A stretch of 64,000 bases of DNA from Prorocentrum cordatum (lineage: Eukaryota; Sar; Dinophyceae; Prorocentrales; Prorocentraceae), in the NCBI GenBank assembly GCA_963575745.1, contig CAUYUJ010014629.1:127837-191836 (forward strand), given 5' to 3'. The notes beneath the pieces were generated by a model. It saw only the letters and a list, made by a program, of their open reading frames with translations, was not told where the DNA came from and ran no database searches. Of the stretch, positions 44,040 through 55,530 are shown one piece after another (the stretch's first letter is position 1; the number at the start of each line of letters is the position of its first letter). Both the position numbers and the translations under genes were made by a program.

Positions 44040-44500
44040 GCAGGCGGAACGAAGGTGGGGTCACAGAACGTGTGAGGGGTGTGCCGAAGGGGGCGGGGGG
44101 ACGCCATGCGGGCGCTGCCACTGGGGCCTTTGGTGGAGCTCCCTGTGAGGCCACGAAACGTGCAAAGGGTGTGCCGAAGTGGGCGGAGTGACGCCATGCG
44201 ATCACTGCCACTGCGGCCTTCGTTGGAGCTCTCTGTGGGGCCACGAAACGTGTGAGGAGTGTGCCGAAACGAGGCGGCGGAGCCATGCGAGAACCCTCGC
44301 ATTTGGGCCTTGGTTGGAGCCCCATATGGAGAGCCCCCTATGGATGGGGCACGAAACGTGTGAGGGGTGTGCCGACACAATGCGGCGGGGCCATGCGAAC
44401 TCTGGCATTTGGACCTTAGTTGGAGCTCCATGTGGGGCAGCGAAACGTATGAGGGGTGTGCCCAAACGAGGCGGCGGGACCATGCGATAACCCCGGCATT
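44040..44500 (-). repeat. Satellite S array 1 (~90-bp period)
   Basis: About five units containing, on this strand, CACGTTTCGTGGCCCCACAG, GGAGCTCCACCGAAGG-like and CATGCG/CATGGC blocks; unit starts fall near 44149, 44239, 44347 and 44437. A stray unit lies at 44790-44840. The same satellite forms arrays 2 and 3 at 56310 and 57200 on the opposite strand. Confidence 0.8.
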
Positions 44501-46010
44501 TGCTCCTTAGTGTCCGTCTGTTGTTTCTTTCCTAGGTAGCGGTCGTTACCCAGGGGGAAGTGTGGGGGGGCTCGGGCGAGAGGGTAACGTTGACGGCGGC
44601 CGCGGCATGCACCCGCCAGGGTGCGTCCGCGCCACCGGCGCACGAATCGCCTGCGTACACCACAGCATGTACGTGGGGGGGTCCAGGCCCCCCCAGTGCG
44701 ATCGTCAGCGTTGCCCCGAGGGGAGGGCAGAAGGGCGGCTTGGCCCGGGTAACGAGCGTTACCGTGGCGAGGCGGGAGGGAAGAAAACACGCTCACGAAG
44801 CTGGAGCTCCCTGTGGGGCCACGAGTGAGGGGTGTGCTTAAGTGGGCATCGGAGGGCAGCGGCAGGAGGAGGGGAAGGAGAGGAGGCGCGGACCACTGAG
44901 TTTGGTTCTCTCAAGACGAGGACCAACGGACCAACACCACAAGATGGTTGGGGAAAAGCCACAGGAAATACAAACTGTTGGAACCGTGTGTGAAACACAC
45001 TACGCGGAGAAGGCGGGCCAACTTCCGCACAGAGTCAGGAAAGAAGGGAGAGTGCGATTCATGTTGAGCCATTGTGGAGGAGAATGAGGAAAGCTTCCGA
45101 CGAGGAAGACGAGGACGATCGATCTTCAAACGCCACCCCCCACACACACGTGAATGCATAAGTAGACCTCCGAAGTCGTGATGGCCCCTCGAGCTCCCGA
45201 CCACTTTCCATAGATCAATTCTTCGCCCCAGGGACGGATCGTGCTGCCTCGTTCGGGGTGGACGAAGGGTGATATAATACATGGATGGTTAGCGAATCAG
45301 CTGATTGCAGCTGGTTTCTCAAGCGCCACCCTGCGCCAGAGGTGCCTATAGGTCAGCTGCATACATCAGTTGTTGTACCTCCCCCTTCCAAATCCCCCCC
45401 TTCGTCCGACGCGAGTCTGAGGCCTGGGAACGTTCCCTGGACGCCCCCGATCGAAACAAAACAAAAAAAACTAGCAGGGTCCGACGCTAACAAGACGTCG
45501 GATGTAATAAATATGTGCGCCAACGACCAAACTCTACTCGAAACCGGGACCTCTTGAGGAGTGTGTCAATCCTGGCCCAGTATGCGACCGACCGACACCA
45601 GGGCTCAGAAAGGTTATACAAACGTCAGACGCCGCCCTCCGGTAGAAAAACTCCTGGTCGAAACGGGTCATAGGCCTTGAGGCTTTCGCTGCGACCGGGT
45701 TGAATCCCTCGCCGCATCCTGACAGCCCCAGGGCCCTGGGAGGGCCCCAGAAGCCCGAAAACAGTGAAAAGAAGACAGGACCCCTTTCCTCCAATAGGCG
45801 GCGCGCCGGGGGGGAAGTGAGAAGGGGCGGGCCTTCTCAGAAGGCTCGGAAGTCCCCCGGCCTTCCGAGAAGTTTCCTGAGCCCTCCCCGAAGATGCAGA
45901 AAACCTCTCGGAAGGTGCGAGGGCTTCTGAGAAGTCCCGCCGCCTTCGGAGGCCTCCTCCTTCTCATCTCCTCCCCTCGCTCGGTGCCGATCGAAGACAC
46001 CTCATCTCCA
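44500..46010. other. No recognisable gene; GC-rich spacer with small hairpins
   Basis: No domain was seen on either strand. 45830-45960 holds interlocking inverted repeats of CTTCTCAGAAGG and CCTTCCGAGAAG. Confidence 0.5.
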
Positions 46011-46014
46011 TGGC

Positions 46015-46495
46015 GACAGGAGGAGGAGGACGACGAGGACGAGGAGGAGGAGGAGGAAAAAGAGGAGGGGGAGGAGGACGAGGAGGGGGAGGAGGACGAG
46101 GAGGAGGAGGAAGAGGAGGGGGGGGGAGGAGGAGTCCCCCCGACCTGTCCAGGGGTGCGCTCCGGCCAGAAGTGCGAGAGAGGAGCCCGGCCCCGGCGAC
46201 GAAGAGCCTCTCGCGGAGGTCGAACCAAAAGCCGATCCTCGAGCCTCGAGCCTCAATATCTGTGTTTTACGCGCCCTGTGCGCTGCTCTGGCCGACGAGG
46301 GGGGGGGGGGGGAGGAGGAGAGAGGGAGAAGGAAACAGGGAGGAGGGACAGAAGGAGGAGGAGGAGGAGGAGGAGGAGGCGGAGGCGGAGGCGGAGGCGG
46401 AGGCGGAGGCGAAGGAGGGGGGGAAGTGAGGGGGAGGAGGAGAGCGAGGAGGCAGAGGGAGAGGCCGAGGAGGAGGAGCAGGAGCAGGAGGTTGA
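46015..46495 (+). repeat. GGA tracts around dispersed repeat R3, copy 4
   Basis: GGA tracts at 46015-46130 and 46315-46495 flank an R3-like segment (46137-46235) with CCAGGGGTGCGCTCCGGCCA and CCGGCGACGAAGAG. The whole block is open in two frames because of its triplet structure. Confidence 0.7.
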
Positions 46496-46499
46496 TCCC

Positions 46500-46860
46500 C
46501 CCTCGGGCGGCGCGCCTGCGGGGAGGGAGCGCCGCGCAGGCCGCGGCCGCCGACTGGGCGCGGGCTCCAACGGCCGCCCCCTGAGAGCACGGCGGGCGCC
46601 TGGGGGTGCGTCAAGAGCCCAGGCCTGACCGCTCGGGCGGGGAGGGGTGGCGAGGAGGACGGGGAGAGGGGGGAGCGGAGGAGGCAGCGGGGGGAGGGAG
46701 GAGAGGAGAGGGAGGGGAAAGGGCAGAGGGAGGAGGACACGGGCCAGAGAGGGGAGGAAGAGAGAGAGGGAGGAGGGCAGGGGAGAAGACGGAGAAGGGG
46801 GGGCAGCTCCACCAGGTCCAGCGAGCCAGCGGCCCCCGCCCGTTCCCACCCTCCCTCCCA
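46500..46860 (+). other. G-rich spacer, no recognised gene
   Basis: GC- and purine-rich sequence with long frames on both strands but no domain. Confidence 0.45.
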
Positions 46861-46949
46861 TAGCATAAGAATCACTTGCGGCACAGCGTGGTGTTCGAAT
46901 TTGGGTGCGGCCCCCCCAGCGGGAACAGGCGCCTGCGCGAGGTCCCGCG

Positions 46950-47430
46950 TCCAACGACTTGGCGAAGGCAACACTACGCGGGCCGCGCAGTGGCGGACGC
47001 CGCAAGACTTCCGATGAGCGCGGCGAAGACGACACACACATCATTTCACGTACAACCTGCGCGGCGCTTAGGCGAGGGCATCGCATCCCCCGCTCTCGTG
47101 CGGCCCCCTTGCCGCTGCCGCGTTCATGCGATGCGACGATAGAAACGTGCGCCACGCCCGAGCGGGAGCGCCACTTCCAAGCGAACGTTGCACAGAGCTC
47201 GGGCGAAGTCAGCAAGTCGCCCACTCGCGATTGGCCCCAAAACTTGGCGGGTGAAAAGGTACACTCTGCAGTGTGAGCAGAAGCTGCGCAGCGCCGAAGC
47301 GAGGACGACACGCTCTTCCGTTCGCGCGTCGGCAACTTGGAGCGCGAAAAATGTGCTCCGCACCGGAACGGGAGCCCAACTCTCAGGAAAAAGGAGCGCG
47401 GCACCAGAGCGAGAGCAGCATTTCGCCCTC
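46950..47430 (-). repeat. Degenerate repeats related to AAATGCTGCTCTCGC
   Basis: On this strand the units read AAATGCTGCTCTCGCTCTGG plus TGCCGCGCTCC (47399-47425), with diverged copies upstream at 50-80 bp steps. They align with the cores at 40040 and 9100, so this is a more decayed array of the same group. Confidence 0.5.
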
Positions 47431-47589
47431 TGACGCGGGATGTGCGCCCCGTCCAACTCCTGCCACACAACTGTGCAACGTCGACGCCAAAACGCCCATG
47501 TCAAGAGCAAAACTTCGACGCCGCGCTGCATTGCATGTCACGTGCAATAAGTGTGGACTTCCGATCTGCCCGCAGAGTGGCAAAGTGCG

Positions 47590-47965
47590 AGTATCCACAG
47601 ATTTGAATAAGACTAGCATTGGGTACTCCGAGTTTCTCAATAAGCGTGAGGGGGGGGGCGTCACCCCCGCCGACAGCCCCACATCGACCCCCGTCGCGGG
47701 CAGCCACCGCGCGCCGAAGGCGCTCCGACCCCCGTCGCGGCGCGACGGCGAGGCGAGGCTGACCCCCGTCGGTGGGGGGTACCCCCCCCGCGCTCAATTC
47801 AGAAACCCGGAGGACGGGTGCCCTGTCGGCCGGAGGAGTGAGAAAGCACGAGCATCTGCACAGTCGAACAAGACCAGCGTTGGGCGAGGAACAGTCGAAC
47901 AAATACACAGTCGAACAAGGCAGTCGTGCACGAGCAAATACACAGTCGAACAAGACAGTCGAGCA
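47590..47965 (+). repeat. ACAGTCGAACAAG short repeats
   Basis: Several copies of ACAGTCGAACAA (47858-47955). The flanking block (GCGAGTATCCACAG with GACTAGCATTGGG at 47588-47622) has a diverged partner at 47847-47883. Confidence 0.6.
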
Positions 47966-47999
47966 GGTGCCGTCCGCGCGACTGCGGCCACCCGACGGC

Positions 48000-48620
48000 C
48001 GCAGCGCGCCGACTCCGGCCGAGCTCGCCGTCCACACTGGCAGCAGGCTGGGCCGTGTCGCCTCCGCACCTCCTCGCGGAGGTCGTCGCCACCGCCGCGC
48101 CCGCGGCGGCGGAGGGCGCGGCGCCTTGGTGGCCTGCCGCCCACGGGCTGCGCCTCCCGCCGTGCAGCGTGCCCTGCCGCACGCTGCTGCCCGCGAGCCG
48201 CCCTCGTGCCCGCGAGGGCGGCCGCCAGCTCGAGCACCTCCTCCGGGCCCAGGGCGAAGGGGCCGTTCGGCCGCTCGCGGTGGCGCCGCGCCCCTCCCCG
48301 GGCGGAGGGGGCGCAGCTGCTCCCGCGCCCGCTCCGCCACGGCGCCCACGGCAGGCCCAGCGCGGCAACTGGCCCAGTCTGCGCCCGCTGCACGCGGCGC
48401 CGCAGCCGACGCAGCAGATCAGACGCGCATCGGGCCCCTGCGCGACGCCACGGCGCCACAGCGCATGCCGCTGCACCCGTCACGCAGGCGCATGCCCGAA
48501 GGCCTCGGCCCCGTCGTGGCCGAAGGAGAGGGCGGCGATGGGAGGGATGGGCGCGCCAGAGCTTCCGGGCAAGGCAGCAATTCTGGAGGCCCTGGGCCGT
48601 CAACGACCCGGCTAGCTTGC
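48000..48620. other. GC-rich segment with long open frames, unassigned
   Basis: Both strands are open over several hundred bases. One minus-strand frame contains a plausible helix (GPFALGPEEVLELAAALAG), but no family was recognised and no splice structure is clear. It may be an exon or only base composition. Confidence 0.3.
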
Positions 48621-48744
48621 CTGGCTGCCGCAACTTCCTGCACCGCCACCTCCTCAGCCCCCACTTCGACACCGGTCACCTCGGTCCCGCCTTGCTGGGC
48701 AGCTGGGCAGCTTGCTCTCTGAGCAAGTCGTGGCGGTCAGGGGG

Positions 48745-48920
48745 GATGGGGAGGAGGAGGAGGCAGAGGAGAGGGGGAAGGGGGGGAAGACGGAGGGAAA
48801 TGAAGGATAGTGGGAGACGAGGGGATAGAGGGAGAGGGGAGGGGGGGTGGAGGAAGAGAAGGAAGAGAAGGAGGAGAAGGAGGAGGAAGCGAAGGAGGAG
48901 GACGAGGAACTCGAGGGGTA
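48745..48920 (+). repeat. Purine (GGA/GAG) tract
   Basis: GGGGAGGAGGAGG-type purine DNA with GATAG and GAAATG interruptions. Confidence 0.75.
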
Positions 48921-48999
48921 GTGTCAGCTGGATTCGCGAACGCAACACCTGACATCCTACGCGCCCAGCCCATCCAGAGGATTCCAATAATGTCCACGG

Positions 49000-49200
49000 G
49001 CCCAAGACGGACCTGGAGGCCCCCAGCGCGGACCATGATGGCAGAGAGAGCTCCACAACGGCCCAACACCATCCCACGAGAGCCTCGAGACGGCCCCGGG
49101 CGGGCCCGAAGGCCCCCCAAACCCCGAAGTTGCCCCAAGAGGCCCCAGGAGATTCCAGAATGGCCCAACGAAGCCACCAGGATGGCCCTGCCGCTTTCCA
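49000..49200 (+). repeat. CCAAGAGGCC-type array E
   Basis: A short array of CCCAAGAGGCCCCAGGAG-like repeats; neither box nor trailer is obvious. Confidence 0.5.
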
Positions 49201-49279
49201 ACTCTTCCTCGCCTGGGCTACCCATTGGATGACCATGGACGCGCGCAATCATGTGCTGGTCGTGTCACGCCTCGACTTC

Positions 49280-50420
49280 CGTCTCACTACTTCACGCACC
49301 CCACTATCACCCATACACAATCACTCGCACCCACCGTCACTCACACGTAAAGTTACCCGTGCACAACCAGTCAATCAGATTCACGCAAGGCTACTAGCAC
49401 GCACAATCAGATTCAATCACGTTGAGCCACTCAGAAGTCGAGAATGTTCGAACCCACTCACGTCTAGCCAGTCCTACTCACACTCACTCCTACTGGGCCG
49501 TTCATACCCGAACTCCCCTACTAAGACTCAATCATACCTAACCAGCTATGCTCGTGATTACGTGTACTGATCGTCGAAACCCAGTCACACAAACTCAGAC
49601 ACGCTAGTACTCACGATCGACCCTAGAGAGACCCACTCGCACCCAGCCGCTCATAAGCAATCCTGCTCACCCTCAGGCTGAGTCAGATTCAAATCCATTC
49701 AGACCCACTCATTCTGAGACCCGCATACCACTTAAATAGTTGTACTATGCAGCACGCATGGACCTCGGACCTCCCAAGAGCGGACCACAAGAGACGTGAT
49801 ATGAGCCCGCTAGCGTCCAGGATTGTGGGACCGCTCAGAAAGAACGCCTGTTCCGATAAGTAGACGCGACTTTCTCCAGAGTCCCATGGTCAACGCGAGG
49901 TGGCAAGCGTCGCACTTGGGCCTGCGCGACCGAAGCGGCAGGACGGCAGAAAGCGAGAGCGACCACTGCCAGTCATACTCAATCATGCTCTGCAGCCATC
50001 GCTCATACATTTTATGTGTCATTCATACCTAGCTGCCCATGGTCAAATATAAACGCGCACACACTCACACACACAAGCACAACACTCACGCTCAAGTTCG
50101 ATCATATCGTTTATCCTGACCCATTTGTGCTCAGCCGCATGCGTTGTCGCTGTGCTCAGACTCATGCATGTTCATATCTACCCGGATGCAGACCCACTCA
50201 CACTCACCCCCACTCATATCTACGCATGTGGGCTCACATCCAGACCCACTTGTACTCACACTTTCTCATACTCAGACCGACTCGTACGCAGACCTACTGA
50301 AACGTTTGCAATCCAGCTCGAGCTCACTCACGTTCAGACTCAATCGCACTCGGTCGCTCATTCCGAGTTTCACTCACACTCAGACTCGCTCACACTCACA
50401 CGCTCAGACATCAAAATCAA
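49280..50420 (+). repeat. CACTCACACTCAGACTC minisatellite tracts
   Basis: Loose repeats of ACTCACAC/CAGACTC at 49280-49720 and 50190-50420. They are the reverse-complement type of the 15960-16215 tract. The stretch between (49730-50180) holds nothing recognisable. Confidence 0.65.
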
Positions 50421-50849
50421 CGGACAAAAAATGCATACGTGGGTATCCCTGCGTCGAATGAATTGCCCCCTGACTCCATCACGCGCCTCAGGAAAGTGTG
50501 GCGGTGTCCATACCCATGCTAGGGAGGAGTAGGCAAAGTCATGGGAAAGATTGAGAAGGGACAAGGAGTAGGATGAGGACACAGACACACACCGTGAGAG
50601 ACAGAGCGAGAGGGCGAGAAAACGAGAAGCTACAGTTATAGCGAAAATTCTCTCGCCACTCCCCTACGCCTCCTCCTAAGGATCGACCTCCTCCTCGGCA
50701 TCATGAAGTGGAAGGAAATTAAAATCTGCCGGTCCCCACCACAAGAGGCTCCCAATATGAACAACTGCTGAAACATCCACGCGTTGTGGCCAGCAGTTTC
50801 AACATGATTCACCTTTGCGGGGCTGCGAGCGCCCAACGGCATAGACCCC

Positions 50850-51140
50850 GCAGAACGACGCAAGACGGGCCAGAAGGGCACCGAGAAGGCCCTACGACGG
50901 CCCAGTCGGGACCCAGGACTGCCCAAGGGGACCCCAACGCACCCCAAGAGGGCTCACGGATGGGCTGCGAAAGCCCACATGCGGACCCCAGGACGGCTCC
51001 GGGAGATGGCCTCTACAAGCCCTGAACAGACCCCGAGCGGCCCAAACTGCCAAAGAGGCCCCTGAAACCGCCGAAGAGGGCACCAGGAGTCCCCAAAGAA
51101 GGCCCAGCAGGGTTCCAAAAGAGCCCCCAAAAAAAACCGT
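50850..51140 (+). repeat. CCAAGAGGCC-type array F
   Basis: Degenerate units such as ACCCAGGACTGCCCAAGGGG and CCCAAGAGGGCTCACGG. Open frames on the minus strand are repeat products. Confidence 0.5.
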
Positions 51141-51709
51141 TCGTCCGTCGTCCCGACAACCCTGGTGGAAACCAGAAATCAACCCCGATCGAGTTTTGCT
51201 GCACTCGTTTTATCGGCATCAGGAGCCTTACGCAAAGGCAGGGGGCGTTGTTCGCTGGATGCGTCTTCGATACATCAAGACGTACTATTCAAACGCACAT
51301 CCGTTCAAAGGCGGCTGGGTCTGCACACATGCTGCGCCCAACCGATCTTTCCTCTGTATTCCTCTTCCCCCCCGTCTGCCCCCATCTGGTCGTCGGAGAC
51401 GCAGGCGTCGTCGCCGCCGCCGTGGCCATCTTCGCCGTCGTCCTAGCAAACTGGAGCTCGCGCCCCTCCACACATCAACGCCTTGGGACCAGGGGGAGGA
51501 GGAGAGGGTCCCCGCGCTCCTCCACCAGAGGTCGTCGCCTTGGGGGAAGAACCATTTGTCGCGGCGCGCCGTAGCACGCAACATGCCAGCGCCGCACACG
51601 CAGCGGCAGGCCACCCTCCGTCCAGCGGGACTCCACGCTGGAATCGTAAAGTGGTCGGGGGCCTCCGGCAAACCCCGACGATTAAAAGCTAGAGGACACC
51701 TCACTGGCG

Positions 51710-51843
51710 TTAGGTCGGGGATGTCCTCCTACAGGCGGATGTTCAAAGAATACTTGAAAACATGCATGACAGCTGTTTCGTCCCCATACTATGTTTCGAC
51801 TATTCTCGGATATTCCTTCTGTAGAGGGACACGCCCGACTTAA
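51710..51843 (+). mobile_element. Miniature element F1, copy i
   Basis: The shortest full copy (134 bp), from TTAGGTCGGGGATGTCCTCC to CTGTAGAGGGACACGCCCGA plus CTTAA. The flanks CACTGGCG (51702-51709) and CACTGACA (51844-51851) agree at 6 of 8 positions, as a decayed target duplication would. Confidence 0.85.
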
Positions 51844-52379
51844 CACTGACACGCAGGGCTCCGTAAACGAGGACTCTCATAAGCCAGGACAGCGGCGCAC
51901 CCTTGAAAACTGCAGCCGCGAGAAAACGCATTCTCCAATACAGTCGGACCTAGGACAGAAGAACATCCGTCAAGAACATGAGACCCTCTGCCGGCCAAAA
52001 CACGCAGAACATCCAATGGCATCCTCCTCAGGATGTACAAAACCTTCCAACAAGCACGAAGAACATCAAGGTACGCTCCCCGAACCGACCTCGATCTTAT
52101 ACCTCGGTCCGACCGTATCCGTCTTCTCTGGCCAGAACTTGCCAAGTCCGGATTTGCAATGTCCTGGTTTCTGGTGCCCCGAGCCAACGGCGCAGTGAGA
52201 TCCGCCAGCCTTTTTTCCTGCGCGGCGCCTAGGGGGAAGGTCGCCCTGGCAGCTAGGGGCCCGACGGCGTCTGCCCAGGAGGGGAGCCGATCTACCGCGC
52301 ACTGGCCAGGGGGGGAGGGGTAAAGAAGGCGGAGGGAGGCAAGGAGTTGGGGTGGGGGATAGAGGAAGGGGAGACGAAG

Positions 52380-52600
52380 GAAGGTGATAGGGGGCGGAGG
52401 ATGGGAGAGGACGGAGGGGGAAGCGGAGGAGAACGAGAGACACGGGGACGAGGATTGGGAGGTCATGGGTGAGGGGATGGGAGACGGGGAAGGACATGTT
52501 GAGGAAAACGAGAGACATGAAGGAGGTGATGGGGAGCGGCGAAAAAAACATGGGCACGGGGAAGGAGGAAGGGGAGAGGGGCAACGTAAACCACAGGAAT
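52380..52600 (+). repeat. Degenerate purine-rich stretch
   Basis: GGGGACGAGGATTGGGAGG-type sequence with repeated AACGAGAGACA (52431 and 52509). No gene recognised. Confidence 0.5.
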
Positions 52601-52819
52601 TGATGGGAACGTAAAGGAATTGCCACGCAACGCACAACAATACAATTAACGCTTTACATAATAACGGACAATAAGCGCAAGTCCACAAACTGCGAAGCCA
52701 TGTAAGCCAATGCAGCGCAAGAAATACAGCGCACGACGATGCGAGAAAAGCCAATGCAACACGTGCCAATGTCATTATGCGGACACAACGAGATGTCAGG
52801 AAATGCGCAGCCATGAAAA

Positions 52820-53375
52820 GCGACGCAAAGAAAGTACAGTAAATCGGAACAAGCCGATGCAAAGCATCCTATGACGCAACACATGGCACAACACAGGATT
52901 AGAGGAAACATAACTATGCACATACACCGATTCTGGCCAGGCCCATCCTGAGCCCAGGATCGGTGCATACTCCCTCCTACCTTGGCCAGGAAGGCATATG
53001 CACCGATCCTGGGTCAAGGATGAGCCTTGCCAGGACTGGTGCATGTGCATAGTTCTCTTCGCCCGACAGGACCTCGAACACATCCTAGACCCACGTCCTC
53101 TTGCTCGGCTCCAGCTGTGGCCACGAACAAAAAGCCTGGGGGGAAGGGCTCATGCGCAGCCTGTCCGTGCGACAGTGCAAAGCGACGCTGAGAAAGTATA
53201 GTACATCGGAGCAAGCCGATGCAGAGCATCCTACACATGGCACAACACATGTCACAACACAGGACCTCGAACACGTCCTAGACCCACGTCCTCCTGCTCA
53301 GCCCCAGCTGTGGGCACGAACAAAAATCCCCGGGGGAAGGGGGCTCGTGCGCAGCCTGTCCGTGCGACATCATAC
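52820..53375 (+). repeat. Pair of diverged direct repeats
   Basis: AAGTACAGTAAATCGGAACA followed by AGCCGATGC (52829-52862) recurs at 53195-53223. The block from AGGACCTCGAACAC to GCAGCCTGTCCGTGCGAC occurs at 53068-53173 and 53261-53369. Confidence 0.75.
52913..53053 (+). mobile_element. 57-bp inverted repeat (hairpin or miniature element)
   Basis: Arms 52913-52969 and 52997-53053 are imperfect reverse complements with a 27-nt loop. The outer 11 bases (AACTATGCACA) and inner 15 (CAGGATCGGTGCATA-like) match well. It may be a non-autonomous transposon or a hairpin RNA precursor; no target duplication was found. Confidence 0.65.
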
Positions 53376-53437
53376 GGTGCAGCCCATGGCACGGGCGCCA
53401 CTCATGGACACGAACTTAAGCGACCCAAGAACCCAAG

Positions 53438-53640
53438 GATCCTCCTCCTCCTCCTCCTCCTCCTCCTCCTCCTCCTCCTCCCTCCTCCCTCCCTCCCTCC
53501 CTCCCTCCCTCCCTCCCTCCCCTCCCTCCCTCCCTCCCTCCCTCCCTCCCTCCCTCCCTCCCTCCCTCCTCCCTCCTCCTCCTCCTCCCTCCTCCCTCCT
53601 CCCTCCTCCCTCCTGACTCCTCCCTCCTTCCACCTCCTCC
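53438..53640 (+). repeat. TCC then CCCT tract
   Basis: TCC triplets change to CCCT tetranucleotides (53488-53566) and back. The repeat unit changes within one tract. Confidence 0.9.
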
Positions 53641-53859
53641 TTCCTTTCCCCTTCGCCATCGCCACGAACTTGAGCGACCCAGGAACTTCAGAAAAAAAGG
53701 CATGGATCCTGCAAGGCCGGAAAACTCTACACGGTCCCTGAGAGGAGGTCGAGACGCGACCTGTGCCGCGATGTCGCACTGCGCCGCGCGGAGGTCCTCC
53801 AAACGGCACTTCGAACGTAGGTGCCTACACCGTGCCACGCGGCGACGATGACCCACAGT

Positions 53860-54060
53860 CGACGTGCCAAGGCTTCCGAGGGCAAGCCCACGAAGACGGT
53901 CGAGGGGAGCAAGACCTCGAGAGGGATTCGGGGGAAAGCCGTCGAAGGCCCTCGAGCACCTTCGAGGGGACGAGGGAGCTCGACCCCGAGGGCGATCGAG
54001 GAACATCACCCGCAGGCGGTCAGACTCGAGGGCTTCATGGGCGCAATCATCGAAACCATG
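53860..54060 (+). repeat. CTCGAGGGC-type short repeats
   Basis: Loose repeats of TCGAGGG/CTTCGAGGGG, seen again at 54990-55200. No gene recognised in either stretch. Confidence 0.45.
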
Positions 54061-54239
54061 AGCGCATCGGAAAGGCATCCGCCGGCCCCCGCCCACCAGG
54101 GGTGTGCAAAGGCGTGTGGGATGAAAGGCTGTCACCCTCGCCCTGCCCCCCTCGCCCAGAGTCTGCGAGTCGATTGGAGGGGGGGGTCTCTAGGCTTCTC
54201 AACGCCCCCCTGCAGCCTCCAGGGCCTCCATTTCTGTAT

Positions 54240-54700
54240 CCGTGGCCTCCAAGATGCCCAAGACTCGATCCAAGCTGTCTCAAGGCGGGCTCCGACACGC
54301 CAAGGAGGCCTCAAAAACAACCAAGATAGCCTCACGCTGGACAAAAAAGCATCCCAAACCCCCAGAAAGCTCCAAGAGGACCGCCAAAGGGCCCCCAGGG
54401 GCCAACAGATTTACAATGCCGGAAGTGAACTTAGGTCTTCAGCATGTCCTCCCTTTTGGTGTCCACAGCACCCAAAGTAGCGCAAGAGGCCCCCAAGATC
54501 GCTCCAGGACGGCCCAATGGGTCCCTACGAGAGGGCCGCAAGACGGCCCAAGAGAGCCCCAGAGCGGCCCCAGAGGCGGCCAAGATGGTCCATTAGGGCC
54601 CCCAAAAGAGCCCCAAGAGGGGCCCCAAGAGGGGGAACTCGAGCTCCCATTCTGGGGCCTTCCGCCCAAAGAGGACCCCTGAGACCGCCAGCAGGCGCCC
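54240..54700 (+). repeat. CCAAGAGGCC-type array G
   Basis: Units such as CCAAGATGCCCAAGACTCGA and GCCCCAAGAGGGGCCCCAAG. Open frames on both strands are repeat products. Confidence 0.6.
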
Positions 54701-54780
54701 AGCAGACTTCCAAGAGGCTCCGAGAGGGCCCCCCCACGAGGCTCCGAGCAAGCCACTTTTTTGACAATGCTATATTTTTC

Positions 54781-54818
54781 TACCAAAATCCGCCTGTAGG
54801 AGGACACGCCCACCCTAA
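54781..54818 (-). mobile_element. Miniature element F1, copy k (one end only)
   Basis: On this strand it reads GTTAGGGTGGGCGTGTCCTC plus CTACAGGCGGATTTTGG, a good F1 terminus. No partner terminus was found to the left. Confidence 0.65.
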
Positions 54819-55330
54819 CGCTTGCACCATGTCGTTGGCCCCAAAGATGTCCCCTTATCAGGTCCCTCAACCGGCTCCCCGAGAGGCAGAGGGTCTCGCC
54901 AGTGGACGTCGTTTCTCCTCTGGGGGTCGGCGGGAGGGCGCAAGCCGCTTGAATGATAGGCAGAGCCCTGTGAGTCCCTCGGGGACTGCAAGGGGAGGAG
55001 GCCTTCGAGGGCTTTCTGGGCAACCCCCTCGAAGACCATCCGAGCACCTTCGAGGGGCCTTCGAGGGAATCCTCCAGGGAAGGAGGTCCTCTCGAGGGCT
55101 TCCGAGGCGGAGCCCCACGAGGACCCTTGGAGACCTCCGAGGGGAGGGAGGAGGCTCGGAGGGCTCTGCAGGCGAGGCCCTCGAGGGCACTGGAGGGAGA
55201 GTCGGGAGGAGGAGGGCTTCGGGAGCGGCCGGGGCAGAGCCGTCGAAGACCACCGTCGCGAACCTCCACTGGGATCTCGCGCGAGGAGAACATACCCGCC
55301 TCCTTACCCTCTCGCACCGCCCTCTGCCCT

Positions 55331-55530
55331 CAAGTCGGGCCTGTCGCCCTACAGGTAGATTTTCGACGAAAAATAAGTAATATCCAAAAGTAATACAAAA
55401 ATAATCCCAAAATAGTCCAAAAATAATCTGGGGACTATGCTTTGAGCTTTTTTTGCCTTTTGGGGGTATGTTTGGGGCGTTTTTAATGTTTCGTCGAAAA
55501 TCCCCCCGTAGGGGGACACGCCCGACATAA
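55331..55530 (+). mobile_element. Miniature element F1, copy j, flanked by 29-bp direct repeats
   Basis: It runs from AAGTCGGGCCTGTCGCCCTA to CCCCGTAGGGGGACACGCCC plus GACATAA. The terminal inverted repeats extend further than in other copies (TTTCGACGAAAA near the left, TTTCGTCGAAAA near the right). Perfect 29-bp direct repeats lie at 55302-55330 and 55531-55559, far longer than the 8 bp seen at other copies. Confidence 0.85.
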
